Shown here: one piece after another, positions 1-6,464 of the stretch | Numbering within the stretch: position 1 is the first letter of the stretch | Layout: the number at the start of each line of letters is the position of its first letter | Source of the DNA: Spirochaetales bacterium | GTDB taxonomy: Bacteria; Spirochaetota; Spirochaetia; Treponematales; UBA12059 | NCBI GenBank assembly: GCA_016938515.1 | Contig: JAFGUM010000067.1 | Location: forward strand, 1-7,642 | Direction: 5' to 3' | DNA: 7,642 bases | Notes under the pieces: generated by a model | The model's input: the letters and a program-made list of their open reading frames with translations, nothing else | Databases searched by the model: none | What the model was told of the DNA's origin: nothing | Translations under genes and position numbers: made by a program

Positions 1-464
1 GTACAAATCGTCGCCCCTACGCCCAGAAGGGTACCGGCCGAGCTCGACAGGGTGACGTCAAGGCGCCCCAGTTCGTCGGCGGCGGCACCGTATTCGGTCC
101 GCATCCCAGGGATTACTCGTACTCCATCAACAAAAAGGCCAAGCGCCTCGCGATGAAGAGTATCCTGAGTCTCAAGGCGCAGAACGCCACGATGAAGGTC
201 GTTGAGGATTTTTCAGTAGAAACTGGCAAAACCAAGGATCTGGCGACCCTGCTTGCCGGGCTGATCCCCGCGGGCAAGGTGGAGAGAACGGTGGTCATCC
301 TGAAGGACAACGACGCCATGGTGAAGCGCGCCGGGCGAAATATCCCGTGGCTGCACTTCCTGTCGTACAACCGCCTTCGGGCTCACGACCTGTTCTATGG
401 TCGTACCGTGATCGTAATGGAATCCGCGGTACAGAGCCTCAATGAAATGTACGCGGACGAGTAA
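1..464 (+). CDS. rplD: 50S ribosomal protein L4, 5'-truncated by window edge
   Basis: Large-subunit protein that binds 23S rRNA and lines the constriction of the peptide exit tunnel. The reading frame is open from base 3 and ends at TAA 462-464, giving 153 residues. The family is usually a little over 200, so about 50 N-terminal residues lie upstream. The fragment opens with the tunnel loop: [14 protein letters not shown], then GGGTVFGP and PRDYSY. The lysine of QKGTGRAR corresponds to E. coli Lys63, a known macrolide-resistance position, and is wild type here. The C-terminal part ([18 protein letters not shown], then [11 protein letters not shown]) matches the family's Rossmann-like fold. 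In E. coli, L4 also represses its own operon; the leader for that would lie upstream, so it cannot be judged here. rplW follows after 12 bases. The truncation is a window edge, not a broken gene. Confidence 0.97.
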   Translation, partial: TNRRPYAQKGTGRARQGDVKAPQFVGGGTVFGPHPRDYSYSINKKAKRLAMKSILSLKAQNATMKVVEDFSVETGKTKDLATLLAGLIPAGKVERTVVILKDNDAMVKRAGRNIPWLHFLSYNRLRAHDLFYGRTVIVMESAVQSLNEMYADE

Positions 465-476
465 GGAAGGCCGACG

Positions 477-761
477 ATGCAGTACACCAGTATACTGATT
501 GAGCCGGTTCTCAGCGAGAAGACGAATATTCTTCGCGAGGAAGGCCAGTACGTGTTCCGCGTGGATCCGCGGGCCACAAAAATACAGATTAAAGAAGCCG
601 TAAAAAGGCTTTTTGAGGTGCACCCGATCTCGTGCACGATTATGAACGTCAAGGGCAAGCCCAAGAGGCTTCGTTCTCGCGCGGGCTATACCTCCGCGTG
701 GAAGAAAGCCACCGTTCGGCTCGCCAAGGGTGAGACGATCAAGGCTTTCGAAGGCGCGTAA
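477..761 (+). CDS. rplW: 50S ribosomal protein L23
   Basis: Large-subunit protein at the tunnel exit. In bacteria it is the docking site for signal recognition particle and trigger factor. It has 94 residues, typical of bacterial L23. Family features are the N-terminal ILIEPVLSEKT (about 6-16), the central ATKIQIKEAVKRLFEV (33-48), and the conserved basic stretch around residues 59-77 (KGKPKRLRSRAG, then SAWKKA). It ends with a strand, TVRLAKGETIKAFEG. The ATG at 477 is preceded by AAGGAAGG at 463-470, which overlaps the rplD stop codon, so translation is probably coupled to L4. The glutamate of the trigger-factor contact in E. coli (Glu18) falls near VLSEKT, but I could not align it rigorously. 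rplB follows after 18 bases. Confidence 0.97.
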   Translation: MQYTSILIEPVLSEKTNILREEGQYVFRVDPRATKIQIKEAVKRLFEVHPISCTIMNVKGKPKRLRSRAGYTSAWKKATVRLAKGETIKAFEGA

Positions 762-779
762 GAGGAATAGGGGAATACT

Positions 780-1607
780 ATGGCTATCAAGACATTCAGG
801 CCGATAACCCCCGGACTCAGGCACCGGGTGCAGGTGGTGAACGAAGCGCTCACCGTCGGCAACGTGCCGGAGAAGTCCCTGACGAAGGGCAAGAAGCAGA
901 ACGCCGGTCGCGCCTCCAACGGTCGCATTTCGGTGCGACGCAAGGGTGGCGGTCATAAGAGGAAGTATCGTGTCATAGACTGGCGGCGCGACAAGTTTGG
1001 CATACCTGGGAAGATCGCGACGATTGAATACGATCCCAACAGGTCGGCTAACCTGGCGCTTGTTCACTATGTCGATGGAGAGAAGCGCTATATCATCGCG
1101 CCGCGTGGCCTAGCTGTTGGGCAGGTGGTGATGAGTGGAGCCACGGCTCCTATTGAGGTTGGCAACGCATTGCCGCTTGAGAACATCCCGGTGGGCTTTA
1201 CGGTGCACAATGTCGAGCTAACCCTGGGCAAAGGCGCACAGCTGGCTCGTTCGGCCGGCGCCGGTGCGCTTATTGTTGGCTCTGATGGCGACTACGTTAC
1301 GCTGAAGCTGCCGTCGAACGAGCTCAGGCTGGTGTTCAAGAAGTGCATAGCTACCATTGGTGGCGTGGGCAATGAAGACCACATGAACGAACGCTTCGGC
1401 AAAGCCGGTCGCGTGCGCTGGCTTGGCAAGCGCCCGCGGGTTCGTGGTGTGGCTATGAACCCGGTGGATCACCCGCATGGTGGTGGTGAAGGCCGCGGCA
1501 AGGGTTACAAGCAGCCGGTTACCCCGTGGGGCCAGCCTTGTAAGGGTTACAAGACGCGCGACCCGCACAAGCCGTCGAGCCGCTTCATCGTCAAGCGCCG
1601 CAAGTGA
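780..1607 (+). CDS. rplB: 50S ribosomal protein L2
   Basis: Large-subunit protein needed for subunit association and for peptidyl-transferase centre assembly. It has 275 residues, the normal length. The N-terminal OB-like domain holds [18 protein letters not shown] (about 47-64) and a [17 protein letters not shown] segment (74-90). The SH3-like domain follows, with [11 protein letters not shown] and [12 protein letters not shown]. The C-terminal signature [18 protein letters not shown] spans about 225-242. His231 aligns with E. coli His229, long implicated in peptidyl transfer, and Asp230 precedes it, so both key residues are present. The tail [13 protein letters not shown] ends in a basic VKRRK. 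The start is ATG 780 with a purine-rich AGGGGA upstream and no better in-frame alternative. The TGA stop at 1605 leaves 17 bases before rpsS. Confidence 0.98.
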   Translation: MAIKTFRPITPGLRHRVQVVNEALTVGNVPEKSLTKGKKQNAGRASNGRISVRRKGGGHKRKYRVIDWRRDKFGIPGKIATIEYDPNRSANLALVHYVDGEKRYIIAPRGLAVGQVVMSGATAPIEVGNALPLENIPVGFTVHNVELTLGKGAQLARSAGAGALIVGSDGDYVTLKLPSNELRLVFKKCIATIGGVGNEDHMNERFGKAGRVRWLGKRPRVRGVAMNPVDHPHGGGEGRGKGYKQPVTPWGQPCKGYKTRDPHKPSSRFIVKRRK

Positions 1608-1624
1608 AAGGATAGGAGCGAACC

Positions 1625-1906
1625 GTGTCCAGGTCAGTAAAGAAGGGTCCGTTCATAGAGAAGAGCCTCTACAAGAAGATAATCGAGGCTTCAAAAGCCG
1701 GAGACAAGAAGGTTCTCAAGACCTTTTCCAGGTGCTCCACGATCATCCCCGAGATGGTCGGTCTCACCTTGTCGGTGTACAACGGCAAGAGCTGGGTGCC
1801 GGTATACGTAACCGAGAACCTCGTTGGCCATAAGCTTGGCGAGTTCTCACCTACACGAATATTCCGTGGGCACGCCGGCTCCGACAAGAAAGCCGACAGG
1901 AGGTAG
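1625..1906 (+). CDS. rpsS: 30S ribosomal protein S19
   Basis: Small-subunit head protein that works with S13 near the A-site finger and bridges to the large subunit. It has 93 residues, typical for the family. The start [15 protein letters not shown], the central [17 protein letters not shown] (about 39-55) and the signature [12 protein letters not shown] with HAGSDKK (67-89) are all present. The start is a GTG at 1625. It is supported by AGGAG at 1614-1618 and by the family N-terminus MSRSxKKGPF, which begins exactly there. The last codons carry a strong AGGAGG Shine-Dalgarno for the following gene, and the stop TAG at 1904-1906 abuts the next GTG codon. The short basic C-terminus (KKADRR) is usual for the mobile S19 tail. 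Confidence 0.98.
   Translation: MSRSVKKGPFIEKSLYKKIIEASKAGDKKVLKTFSRCSTIIPEMVGLTLSVYNGKSWVPVYVTENLVGHKLGEFSPTRIFRGHAGSDKKADRR
1898..1903 (+). promoter_or_regulatory. Shine-Dalgarno AGGAGG for rplV inside the end of rpsS
   Basis: A perfect AGGAGG sits in the last Arg codons of rpsS. It lies 3 bases from the GTG at 1907 and 12 bases from the ATG at 1916. Neither spacing is ideal, so this site does not settle which codon starts L22. A second weaker purine stretch, GGTGG at 1906-1910, lies 5 bases before the ATG. Confidence 0.7.
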
Positions 1907-2278
1907 GTGGCTACCATGGTAAAGAATACCGGCTACCAGGCGTGTGCCAAGTATCTCAAGGGCTCGCCTTCAAAAATCAGGCCTGTGGCGGATCTGGTCC
2001 GCAACAAGCCGTATACAGAGGCTGTAGCGATTCTGGAGCATATGCCCCAGAAGGGCGCTGCTCTTATAAAGAAGGTTGTTGTCTCGGCGGCGTCAAACGC
2101 GTTGAACAAGAACAAGAAGCTTGGCGAGGATATGCTATACATTCGCGAGCTGCGTGTCGATGACGGCCCCCGTATGCGCCGTGTCTGGTTCAGGGCGCGG
2201 GGCAGGGCTGATATGCTCGTTAAACAGATGTGCCACATCAGCGTGGTTGTCGACGAAATAGCCAGGGCGGAGGCGTAA
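1907..2278 (+). CDS. rplV: 50S ribosomal protein L22 (start at 1907 or 1916)
   Basis: Large-subunit protein whose long beta-hairpin reaches into the exit tunnel beside L4; changes in that hairpin give macrolide resistance in other bacteria. The reading from GTG 1907 gives 123 residues; from ATG 1916 it gives 120. Family features are [21 protein letters not shown] (about residues 14-34, with the conserved S-P-x-K-x-R-x-V), the helix [27 protein letters not shown] (39-65), then the hairpin region [19 protein letters not shown] (83-101) and the strand HISVVVDE. The GTG start directly abuts the rpsS stop. The ATG could use GGTGG at 1906-1910. Homologue N-termini would decide. The ending with [10 protein letters not shown], rather than the more common THITVVV-like form, recalls spirochaete L22. 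rpsC begins one base after the stop. Confidence 0.95.
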   Translation: MATMVKNTGYQACAKYLKGSPSKIRPVADLVRNKPYTEAVAILEHMPQKGAALIKKVVVSAASNALNKNKKLGEDMLYIRELRVDDGPRMRRVWFRARGRADMLVKQMCHISVVVDEIARAEA

Positions 2279-2279
2279 C

Positions 2280-3068
2280 GTGGGTCAGAAAGTAAATCCA
2301 ATCGGTCTCAGGATCGGTATCAACAAGGATTGGAAATCGCGCTGGTACGTCGACCCCCGCGACTACGCTAAGACTCTGCATGAGGATCTGGCGCTGCGCA
2401 AGCGTATGTACCAGCTTCCCGAGGCCAAGAATGCTGATATATCCGAGATAGAGATAGTCAGGCATCCGCAGAAGGTTACGATTGTAATTCATACAGCGAA
2501 GCCTGGTGTGCTTATAGGCCAGAAGGGCGCCAACATAGAGCGCATAGGTCTTGAGCTGCAGAAGTACGCTTCCAAGAAGATCAACATAAAGATCAAGGAA
2601 GTTAAGAAGGTTGAGACAAACGCCCAGATAGTAGCGCAGGGTGTGTGCCGTCAGCTCGAAGGCCGTGGCTCGTTCAGGCGCACCATGAAAATGGCCGTTG
2701 GCTCCGCTATGAAGGGTGGCGCGCAGGGTTGCAAGGTGCGCATGTCTGGTCGACTCGGTGGTGCCGACATGAGCCGCACCGAAGAGTACAAAGAAGGCCG
2801 CGTGCCGCTTCACACTCTTCGTGCCGATATCGACTACGGGTTTTACGAGGCCCAGACTACCTACGGTAAAATTGGCGTAAAGGTCTGGATTTGCAAGAGC
2901 GACAACGCGATGATGGGCGATAAAAAAGAAGACGCGGGGCTCATGCCCGGCAGGCCCAGGCGCGATCACGGCGAGCGATCTGATCGAGGAGCTCCGCGAG
3001 GTCCCAGGACCGGCGGCTTCGGTGGTCGTGGCCCGCGTGACGCCGCTCCGCGCGAAGCGAGGAGCTAG
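2280..3068 (+). CDS. rpsC: 30S ribosomal protein S3 with Arg/Gly-rich C-terminal tail
   Basis: Small-subunit head protein at the mRNA entry channel; in E. coli S3 and S4 form the ribosomal mRNA helicase. The start is GTG 2280 with GGAGG at 2269-2273 six bases upstream, and the N-terminus [13 protein letters not shown] is the family's. The KH domain has its loop at [15 protein letters not shown] (76-90), with the GxxG motif GQKG at 80-83. Arg133, Arg134 and Lys137 in FRRTMK match the E. coli helicase residues Arg131, Arg132 and Lys135. The signature [12 protein letters not shown]...[16 protein letters not shown] (158-187) is intact. It has 262 residues; many bacterial S3 proteins are about 210-235. 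The surplus is a low-complexity tail from about residue 213, rich in Arg, Gly, Pro and Asp. Isoleucine codons in the KH region are mostly ATA. Confidence 0.97.
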   Translation: MGQKVNPIGLRIGINKDWKSRWYVDPRDYAKTLHEDLALRKRMYQLPEAKNADISEIEIVRHPQKVTIVIHTAKPGVLIGQKGANIERIGLELQKYASKKINIKIKEVKKVETNAQIVAQGVCRQLEGRGSFRRTMKMAVGSAMKGGAQGCKVRMSGRLGGADMSRTEEYKEGRVPLHTLRADIDYGFYEAQTTYGKIGVKVWICKSDNAMMGDKKEDAGLMPGRPRRDHGERSDRGAPRGPRTGGFGGRGPRDAAPREARS

Positions 3069-3071
3069 AAC

Positions 3072-3494
3072 ATGCTTGCACCCAAGAGAGTTAAGCACCG
3101 CAAGGTGCAGCGAGGCAGATCCAAGGGCAACGCGACCGCCGGCAACGAAGTCTCGTTTGGCGAGTTTGGCCTGGTATGCCAGGAAGCCATCTGGATTACC
3201 AGCCGGCAGATAGAAGCCGCTCGTGTGGCATTGAACAGGTCTATCAAGCGCGGCGGCAAGTTGTGGATCAGGATTTTCCCTGACAAGCCGTACAGCAAGA
3301 AGCCGCTCGAAGTGCGCATGGGCAAGGGCAAGGGTGGACCGGAATACTGGGTGGCGGTAGTGCGCCCGGGAACAGTCATGTTCGAGCTTGCGGGTGTTCC
3401 CCGTGAAGCGGCTGCCGAGGCCATGCGTCTCGCCGGCAGCAAGCTGCCGATCAAGACCAAGTTCGTGGTCCGCGCTGACATGGAGATGGAGTAA
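3072..3494 (+). CDS. rplP: 50S ribosomal protein L16
   Basis: Large-subunit protein contacting the A-site tRNA elbow and the base of the central protuberance, added late in assembly. It has 140 residues, typical. The N-terminus [19 protein letters not shown], the central [18 protein letters not shown] (about 39-56), the basic [20 protein letters not shown] (59-78) and the loop [17 protein letters not shown] (81-97) are all family signatures. Arg82 aligns with E. coli Arg81, which is hydroxylated in some proteobacteria; nothing here shows whether that happens in this organism. The ATG at 3072 follows GAGGAG at 3059-3064, which lies in the last codons of rpsC. Three bases separate it from the rpsC stop, and rpmC starts four bases after its own stop, so the three genes are probably translated in a coupled way. 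Confidence 0.98.
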   Translation: MLAPKRVKHRKVQRGRSKGNATAGNEVSFGEFGLVCQEAIWITSRQIEAARVALNRSIKRGGKLWIRIFPDKPYSKKPLEVRMGKGKGGPEYWVAVVRPGTVMFELAGVPREAAAEAMRLAGSKLPIKTKFVVRADMEME

Positions 3495-3498
3495 GCGG

Positions 3499-3714
3499 AT
3501 GAAAAATTCGTTCAAGGAGCTGAAGCTCGAAGAGCTGAAGGCAAAGCGAGAGGAACTAGGCAAGAAGTACCTCGATCTGCGCTTCCAGATGGTCATCGGG
3601 CACGTTGAAAACCCGTTGATGAAGCGGACTATGCGTCGGCAGATAGCCAGGCTCAATACGCTCATAGCCGAGCGCGAGAGAACTGCTAGTGACAGCGCCG
3701 GGGCCAGGGCCTGA
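3499..3714 (+). CDS. rpmC: 50S ribosomal protein L29
   Basis: Small helical protein near the tunnel exit next to L23, adjacent to the trigger-factor and SRP docking area. It has 71 residues. The two-helix coiled hairpin is visible: [26 protein letters not shown] (about 5-30), a turn at ENPLMKR, then [15 protein letters not shown] (46-60). The last residues ([10 protein letters not shown]) are a short tail without family conservation. The same frame is open further upstream to 3388 inside rplP, but that part is not L29-like. ATG 3499 is preceded by GGAG at 3488-3491 with 7-base spacing and gives the expected N-terminus, so I chose it. The stop TGA 3712-3714 overlaps an ATG at 3714 in the rpsQ frame, but that ATG is probably not used. 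Confidence 0.96.
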   Translation: MKNSFKELKLEELKAKREELGKKYLDLRFQMVIGHVENPLMKRTMRRQIARLNTLIAERERTASDSAGARA

Positions 3715-3715
3715 T

Positions 3716-3721
3716 GGAGGG
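3716..3721 (+). promoter_or_regulatory. Shine-Dalgarno GGAGGG deciding the rpsQ start
   Basis: GGAGGG lies 7 bases before the ATG at 3729, an ideal spacing. The alternative in-frame ATG at 3714 overlaps the rpmC stop and would place this site inside the coding sequence. Its own upstream region has no comparable purine run. The site therefore supports 3729 as the start of S17. Confidence 0.75.
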
Positions 3722-3728
3722 CGGTATC

Positions 3729-4001
3729 ATGGAAGGTACGGAAGACAAGGTCAGGAAAGACAAGCCGGTTCTGCAGGGCATCGTCGTAAGCGACAAGATG
3801 GATAAAACCATCGTCGTGGAAATCATGATGCGCAAGCTGCACCCGCTGTACAAGAAGTACTTGACCCGTAGCAAGAAGGTCAAAGCACACGATGAGAAGA
3901 ACGACGCGAAGACGGGTGACGTCGTCAGGGTTGTTGAGACTCGCCCGCTGTCGCGTGACAAGCGATGGCGCTTGGCTGAAATCATCGAGCGCGCAAAGTA
4001 A
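3729..4001 (+). CDS. rpsQ: 30S ribosomal protein S17
   Basis: Small-subunit body protein, an early binder of the 5' domain of 16S rRNA, with an OB fold. From ATG 3729 it has 90 residues, close to the usual 80-90. Family features are [42 protein letters not shown] (15-56) and [25 protein letters not shown] (63-87), which holds the conserved RPLS. An in-frame ATG at 3714, overlapping the rpmC stop as TGATG, would add five residues (MEGGI). I prefer 3729 because GGAGGG at 3716-3721 is correctly spaced for it. The first dozen residues are charged and not part of the fold. The stop TAA at 3999 is followed by 18 bases before rplN. Confidence 0.96.
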   Translation: MEGTEDKVRKDKPVLQGIVVSDKMDKTIVVEIMMRKLHPLYKKYLTRSKKVKAHDEKNDAKTGDVVRVVETRPLSRDKRWRLAEIIERAK

Positions 4002-4019
4002 TCGTCGGAGAGGACCGGT

Positions 4020-4388
4020 ATGATACAGGTTGAAACCAGGCTTAACGTCGCGGACAACTCCGGCGCCAAAACGGTGCAGTGCATCAAGGTGCTCGGTGGG
4101 TCAAAGCGTCGTTACGCGTACGTCGGCGATATTATAGTAGTGGCCGTCAAGGCGGCCCTGCCTAATTCCGCCATCAAGAAGGGAACCGTCGAGAAGGCCG
4201 TCGTCGTGCGGGTACACAAAGAGTACCGCAGACCAGACGGAACCTACATCAGGTTCGACGACAACGCCTGCGTCATCATTGACGCGAACAAGAACCCGAA
4301 GGGCAAGCGCATCTTCGGTCCGGTAGCCAGGGAACTGCGCGACAAGGACTACATGAAGATCGTATCGCTTGCTCCCGAGGTCCTCTAA
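4020..4388 (+). CDS. rplN: 50S ribosomal protein L14
   Basis: Large-subunit beta-barrel protein that forms an intersubunit bridge with 16S rRNA helix 14 and is the binding site of the silencing factor RsfS. Its 122 residues are the exact classical length. The N-terminus [27 protein letters not shown], the GDIIVVAVK strand (about 38-46), [12 protein letters not shown] (54-65), [19 protein letters not shown] (71-89) and the end [26 protein letters not shown] are all conserved. No extension or unusual substitution is seen. The ATG at 4020 follows a purine run (GGAGAGGA, 4007-4014). The coding sequence ends TAA 4386-4388, and the stop codon forms part of the next Shine-Dalgarno (AAGGAG). Confidence 0.98.
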   Translation: MIQVETRLNVADNSGAKTVQCIKVLGGSKRRYAYVGDIIVVAVKAALPNSAIKKGTVEKAVVVRVHKEYRRPDGTYIRFDDNACVIIDANKNPKGKRIFGPVARELRDKDYMKIVSLAPEVL

Positions 4389-4398
4389 GGAGCGGGCG

Positions 4399-4722
4399 AT
4401 GACTGACACGAATGTCAAGACGAAGCTTAAGAAAGAAGATCTTGTGCAGGTCATCTCCGGTAGGGAGAAGGGCAAGCAAGGAAAGATCGTGCGGATAGAT
4501 CGCGTTAAGGGTCGCGCAATCATTCAGGGGCTCAACATGGTAAAAAAAGCCATGCGCAAGAAGAACCAGAATGATAAGGGCGGCATTATCGAGATTGAAG
4601 CGCCGATACGGCTCTGCAACATGATGATCGTATGCAAGAAATGCGGCCCGACCAGAGTCGGCTACAAGATAGAGGGTGACGCGAAAAAGCGCGTCTGCCG
4701 CAAGTGCGGGGAGGCGCTCTGA
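4399..4722 (+). CDS. rplX: 50S ribosomal protein L24 with four-cysteine zinc ribbon
   Basis: Assembly initiator of the large subunit; binds the 5' region of 23S rRNA. It has 107 residues. The KOW motif is at about 14-40 ([27 protein letters not shown]), followed by [12 protein letters not shown] (44-55) and [10 protein letters not shown] (61-70). The C-terminal part carries two CxxC pairs, Cys79/Cys82 and Cys100/Cys103, separated by [16 protein letters not shown]. This is the C-plus form of L24 and probably binds zinc; L24 in E. coli and Bacillus lacks this set of cysteines. Cys73 is an extra cysteine outside the pairs. The frame is open upstream to 4369 within rplN, but ATG 4399 has AAGGAG (4387-4392) six bases before it, so I use 4399. 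The TGA stop shares one base with the rplE ATG (TGATG). Confidence 0.97.
   Translation: MTDTNVKTKLKKEDLVQVISGREKGKQGKIVRIDRVKGRAIIQGLNMVKKAMRKKNQNDKGGIIEIEAPIRLCNMMIVCKKCGPTRVGYKIEGDAKKRVCRKCGEAL
4708..4714 (+). promoter_or_regulatory. Shine-Dalgarno GGGGAGG for rplE inside the end of rplX
   Basis: GGGGAGG ends 7 bases before the rplE ATG at 4722. It supports that start over the in-frame ATG at 4704, which would lie upstream of the site. A 4-bp inverted repeat, CCGC (4698-4701) and GCGG (4706-4709), overlaps its first two bases. That repeat also encodes the CRKCG zinc motif of L24, so a regulatory role is not established. Confidence 0.7.
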
Positions 4723-5288
4723 TGGCCGAGAAGCAGAAGAACGCGTACGTTCCGAGACTAAGGAAGATATACGCAGAAAAAGTAGCTCCAGAACTCAAGA
4801 GCGAGTTTGGCTACTCTTCTGTGATGCAGATTCCTAAATTGGTCAAGGTTATCGTATCGATGGGCGTGGGAGAGGCGAAAGAGAATAAAAAGATTCTCGA
4901 CGCCGCGGTAGAAGACGTGGGCATCATCACCGGCCAGAAAGCCGTGAAAACGAAGTCCAGGAAATCCATCGCCACGTTCAAGATCAGGGAAGGCCAGGAA
5001 ATTGGCTGTCGTGTGACGCTACGTGGAGCCCAGATGTGGGAATTCCTCGATCGTCTGGTTAATGTCGCGTTGCCGCGCGTTAAGGATTTCAGGGGAGTTA
5101 ACCCGAACGCCTTCGATGGTCACGGCAATTACTCGATGGGCCTTACAGAACAGATCATCTTCCCGGAAATAGACTACGATAAAATCGAGAAGGTGATGGG
5201 CATGAACGTGGCCATCGTAACGAGCGCCCGTACGGACAAAGAGGCTAAAAGCCTTCTTGCCAAAATGGGCATGCCGTTCAGGAAGTAG
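4722..5288 (+). CDS. rplE: 50S ribosomal protein L5
   Basis: Large-subunit protein of the central protuberance; binds 5S rRNA together with L18 and contacts the P-site tRNA. It has 188 residues, slightly above the usual 179 or so because of a short charged N-terminus. Family features are the signature around residues 38-54 ([17 protein letters not shown]), [33 protein letters not shown] (70-102), [11 protein letters not shown] (117-127), [23 protein letters not shown] (131-153) and the end [20 protein letters not shown]. The start is ATG 4722, overlapping the rplX stop by one base. GGGGAGG at 4708-4714 is spaced correctly, which argues for translational coupling. In E. coli the S8 repressor binds the mRNA at this same gene's start; I could not recognise an S8-type RNA site by eye. 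Confidence 0.97.
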   Translation: MAEKQKNAYVPRLRKIYAEKVAPELKSEFGYSSVMQIPKLVKVIVSMGVGEAKENKKILDAAVEDVGIITGQKAVKTKSRKSIATFKIREGQEIGCRVTLRGAQMWEFLDRLVNVALPRVKDFRGVNPNAFDGHGNYSMGLTEQIIFPEIDYDKIEKVMGMNVAIVTSARTDKEAKSLLAKMGMPFRK

Positions 5289-5299
5289 GAGAGGGATTA

Positions 5300-5485
5300 A
5301 TGGCCAGGAAAGCAATGATGCTGAAGGCGCTCGCCAAGCCCAAGTATATGACCAGGCACGTGAACAGGTGCAAGATTTGCGGTAGGCCGCGTGGCTATCT
5401 GCGAAAATTCGACATGTGCCGTATCTGCTTCCGGAAGCTCGCGAGCGAGGGTCTCATTCCGGGCGTAACCAAATCGAGCTGGTAG
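5300..5485 (+). CDS. rpsN: 30S ribosomal protein S14, zinc-binding (type Z)
   Basis: Small-subunit head protein, assembled late, near the decoding-site head contacts. It has 61 residues, the short zinc form; the long form lacking the cysteines has about 100. Cys24, Cys27, Cys40 and Cys43 form the two CxxC pairs (RCKICGR and MCRICF). They are separated by PRGYLRKFD, a classical zinc ribbon. The C-terminus [18 protein letters not shown] is the conserved 16S-binding end and resembles spirochaete sequences. The ATG at 5300 follows AGGAG at 5287-5291 with eight bases between. The gene keeps its canonical position between L5 and S8, so this is the primary copy and not a zinc-starvation paralogue. 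Symbols rpsZ or rpsN1 are used for this form in some genomes. Confidence 0.97.
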   Translation: MARKAMMLKALAKPKYMTRHVNRCKICGRPRGYLRKFDMCRICFRKLASEGLIPGVTKSSW

Positions 5486-5495
5486 GAGGACTGGA

Positions 5496-5894
5496 ATGAG
5501 CGTTTCCGATCCCATCTCCGACATGCTGACCAAGGTCCGCAACGCGAGCATGGCTCGCCACGAGAAGGTAGATATCCCGACCTCGCGGCTAAAGCTCGAG
5601 ATCGTCAAGATTCTCAAGACTGAAGGCTTTATCAAGAACTTCAAGAAGCTTGTACAGGAGGGCCAGAATTTCATTCGGGTTTTCCTCAAGTATGATGAAG
5701 AAAATGAGCCGATAATCCACGGCATTGAGAAGGTTTCCAAACCTGGCCGCAGGGTTTATACCGGGTACAAGGGTTTGCCGCGCGTACACAACGGGTACGG
5801 CACCCTGATCGTCTCAACCTCTGAAGGTGTGACGACCGGCAGGAAGGCCGCCGAGAAAAAAGTCGGTGGCGAGCTCATCTGCTCCATCTGGTAA
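5496..5894 (+). CDS. rpsH: 30S ribosomal protein S8
   Basis: Small-subunit platform protein that binds 16S helix 21 of the central domain. In E. coli it also represses the spc operon by binding the L5 translation start. It has 132 residues, typical. The N-terminus [17 protein letters not shown] (1-17) with [23 protein letters not shown] (24-46), then [38 protein letters not shown] (81-118), including the rRNA-binding STS at 107-109, and the end GGELICSIW are all present. The YKG insertion before LPRV and the NGYGT form are slight departures from the E. coli pattern and match what I recall from spirochaetes. The ATG at 5496 follows AGGAGG at 5484-5489, which overlaps the rpsN stop. The gene ends with tandem stops TAA TAG (5892-5897). 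Confidence 0.97.
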   Translation: MSVSDPISDMLTKVRNASMARHEKVDIPTSRLKLEIVKILKTEGFIKNFKKLVQEGQNFIRVFLKYDEENEPIIHGIEKVSKPGRRVYTGYKGLPRVHNGYGTLIVSTSEGVTTGRKAAEKKVGGELICSIW

Positions 5895-5909
5895 TAGAGG
5901 GGAACCGCC

Positions 5910-6455
5910 ATGTCGAGGATAGGCTATAAGCCGATAACGGTACCGAAGGGCGTGAAGATCGCCGTACAGGGAAACACGGTAAACGTGGAAGGCCCCAAAG
6001 GCAAGCTGTCAGAACAGCTGGCTACATCGCTCGTAACGATAGCGATCAATGGCGAGGAAATCGCCGTAGATCGGGCGAACGATGAGAAGCAGACCAAGGC
6101 TTTTCACGGACTGTACCGCAATCTGATCAATAATATGGTTATCGGCGTCACGGAGGGTTTCAAGAAGACCCTCGTTATAAACGGAGTCGGCTTCAAAGCC
6201 GAGGTGCAGGGCCCGATTTTAGTGCTCAGCCTCGGTTATTCCAGCGACGTATACGTCGGTATTCCGGCGGGGCTCAGCGTCACCACCGAGGCGAACAACC
6301 AGAAGGTAGTCGTTTCGGGGATAGACAAGCAGCTCGTAGGCCAGTTCGCGAGCGAGATTCGCGGGCTGCGCAAGCCTGAACCTTATAAGGGCAAGGGTGT
6401 GCGCTACGAGACCGAGACCATCCGCAAGAAGGTCGGCAAGACCGGCGTTAAGTAA
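5910..6455 (+). CDS. rplF: 50S ribosomal protein L6
   Basis: Large-subunit protein at the factor-binding region, close to the sarcin-ricin loop and the L7/L12 stalk base. It has 181 residues, the usual length. It consists of two related domains. Domain 1 opens MSRIGYKPITVPKGVKIAVQGNTVNVEGPKG (1-31); domain 2 holds NGVGFKAEVQGPILVLSLGYS (91-111). The signature KPEPYKGKGVRY (155-166) is intact, followed by a basic C-terminus (IRKKVGKTGVK). The segment FHGLYRNLINNMVIGVTEGF (65-84) is conserved between the domains. The ATG at 5910 follows a GAGGGGA run at 5898-5903 and gives the standard N-terminus. The stop TAA at 6453 contributes to the purine run ahead of rplR nine bases later. Confidence 0.98.
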   Translation: MSRIGYKPITVPKGVKIAVQGNTVNVEGPKGKLSEQLATSLVTIAINGEEIAVDRANDEKQTKAFHGLYRNLINNMVIGVTEGFKKTLVINGVGFKAEVQGPILVLSLGYSSDVYVGIPAGLSVTTEANNQKVVVSGIDKQLVGQFASEIRGLRKPEPYKGKGVRYETETIRKKVGKTGVK

Positions 6456-6464
6456 GGGACGGCC

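Noticed and set aside
213..1067. A 284-codon minus-strand open frame across L4, L23 and L2.
   Set aside because: It is antisense to three well-supported ribosomal genes and shows no family motif, so it is a shadow frame.
1477..1833. A plus-strand open frame of 118 codons spanning the L2/S19 junction in another frame.
   Set aside because: It overlaps two strong genes, is low-complexity (Arg, Ser, Ala) and has no ribosome binding site or family signal.
3715..3728. A promoter or terminator between the S10-type and spc-type gene sets.
   Set aside because: The L29-S17 and S17-L14 gaps are only 14 and 18 bases and hold ribosome binding sites. There is no room for -35/-10 boxes outside coding sequence and no stem followed by a T-run.
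2238..3890. A very long open frame (550 codons) on the minus strand, antisense to L22, S3, L16, L29 and S17.
   Set aside because: It lies opposite five certain genes, has no recognisable domain, and its composition is what complementary codon bias produces. Similar shorter antisense frames occur throughout the window.
4704..4721. A longer L5 start at ATG 4704.
   Set aside because: The Shine-Dalgarno GGGGAGG lies downstream of it and is correctly spaced for ATG 4722.
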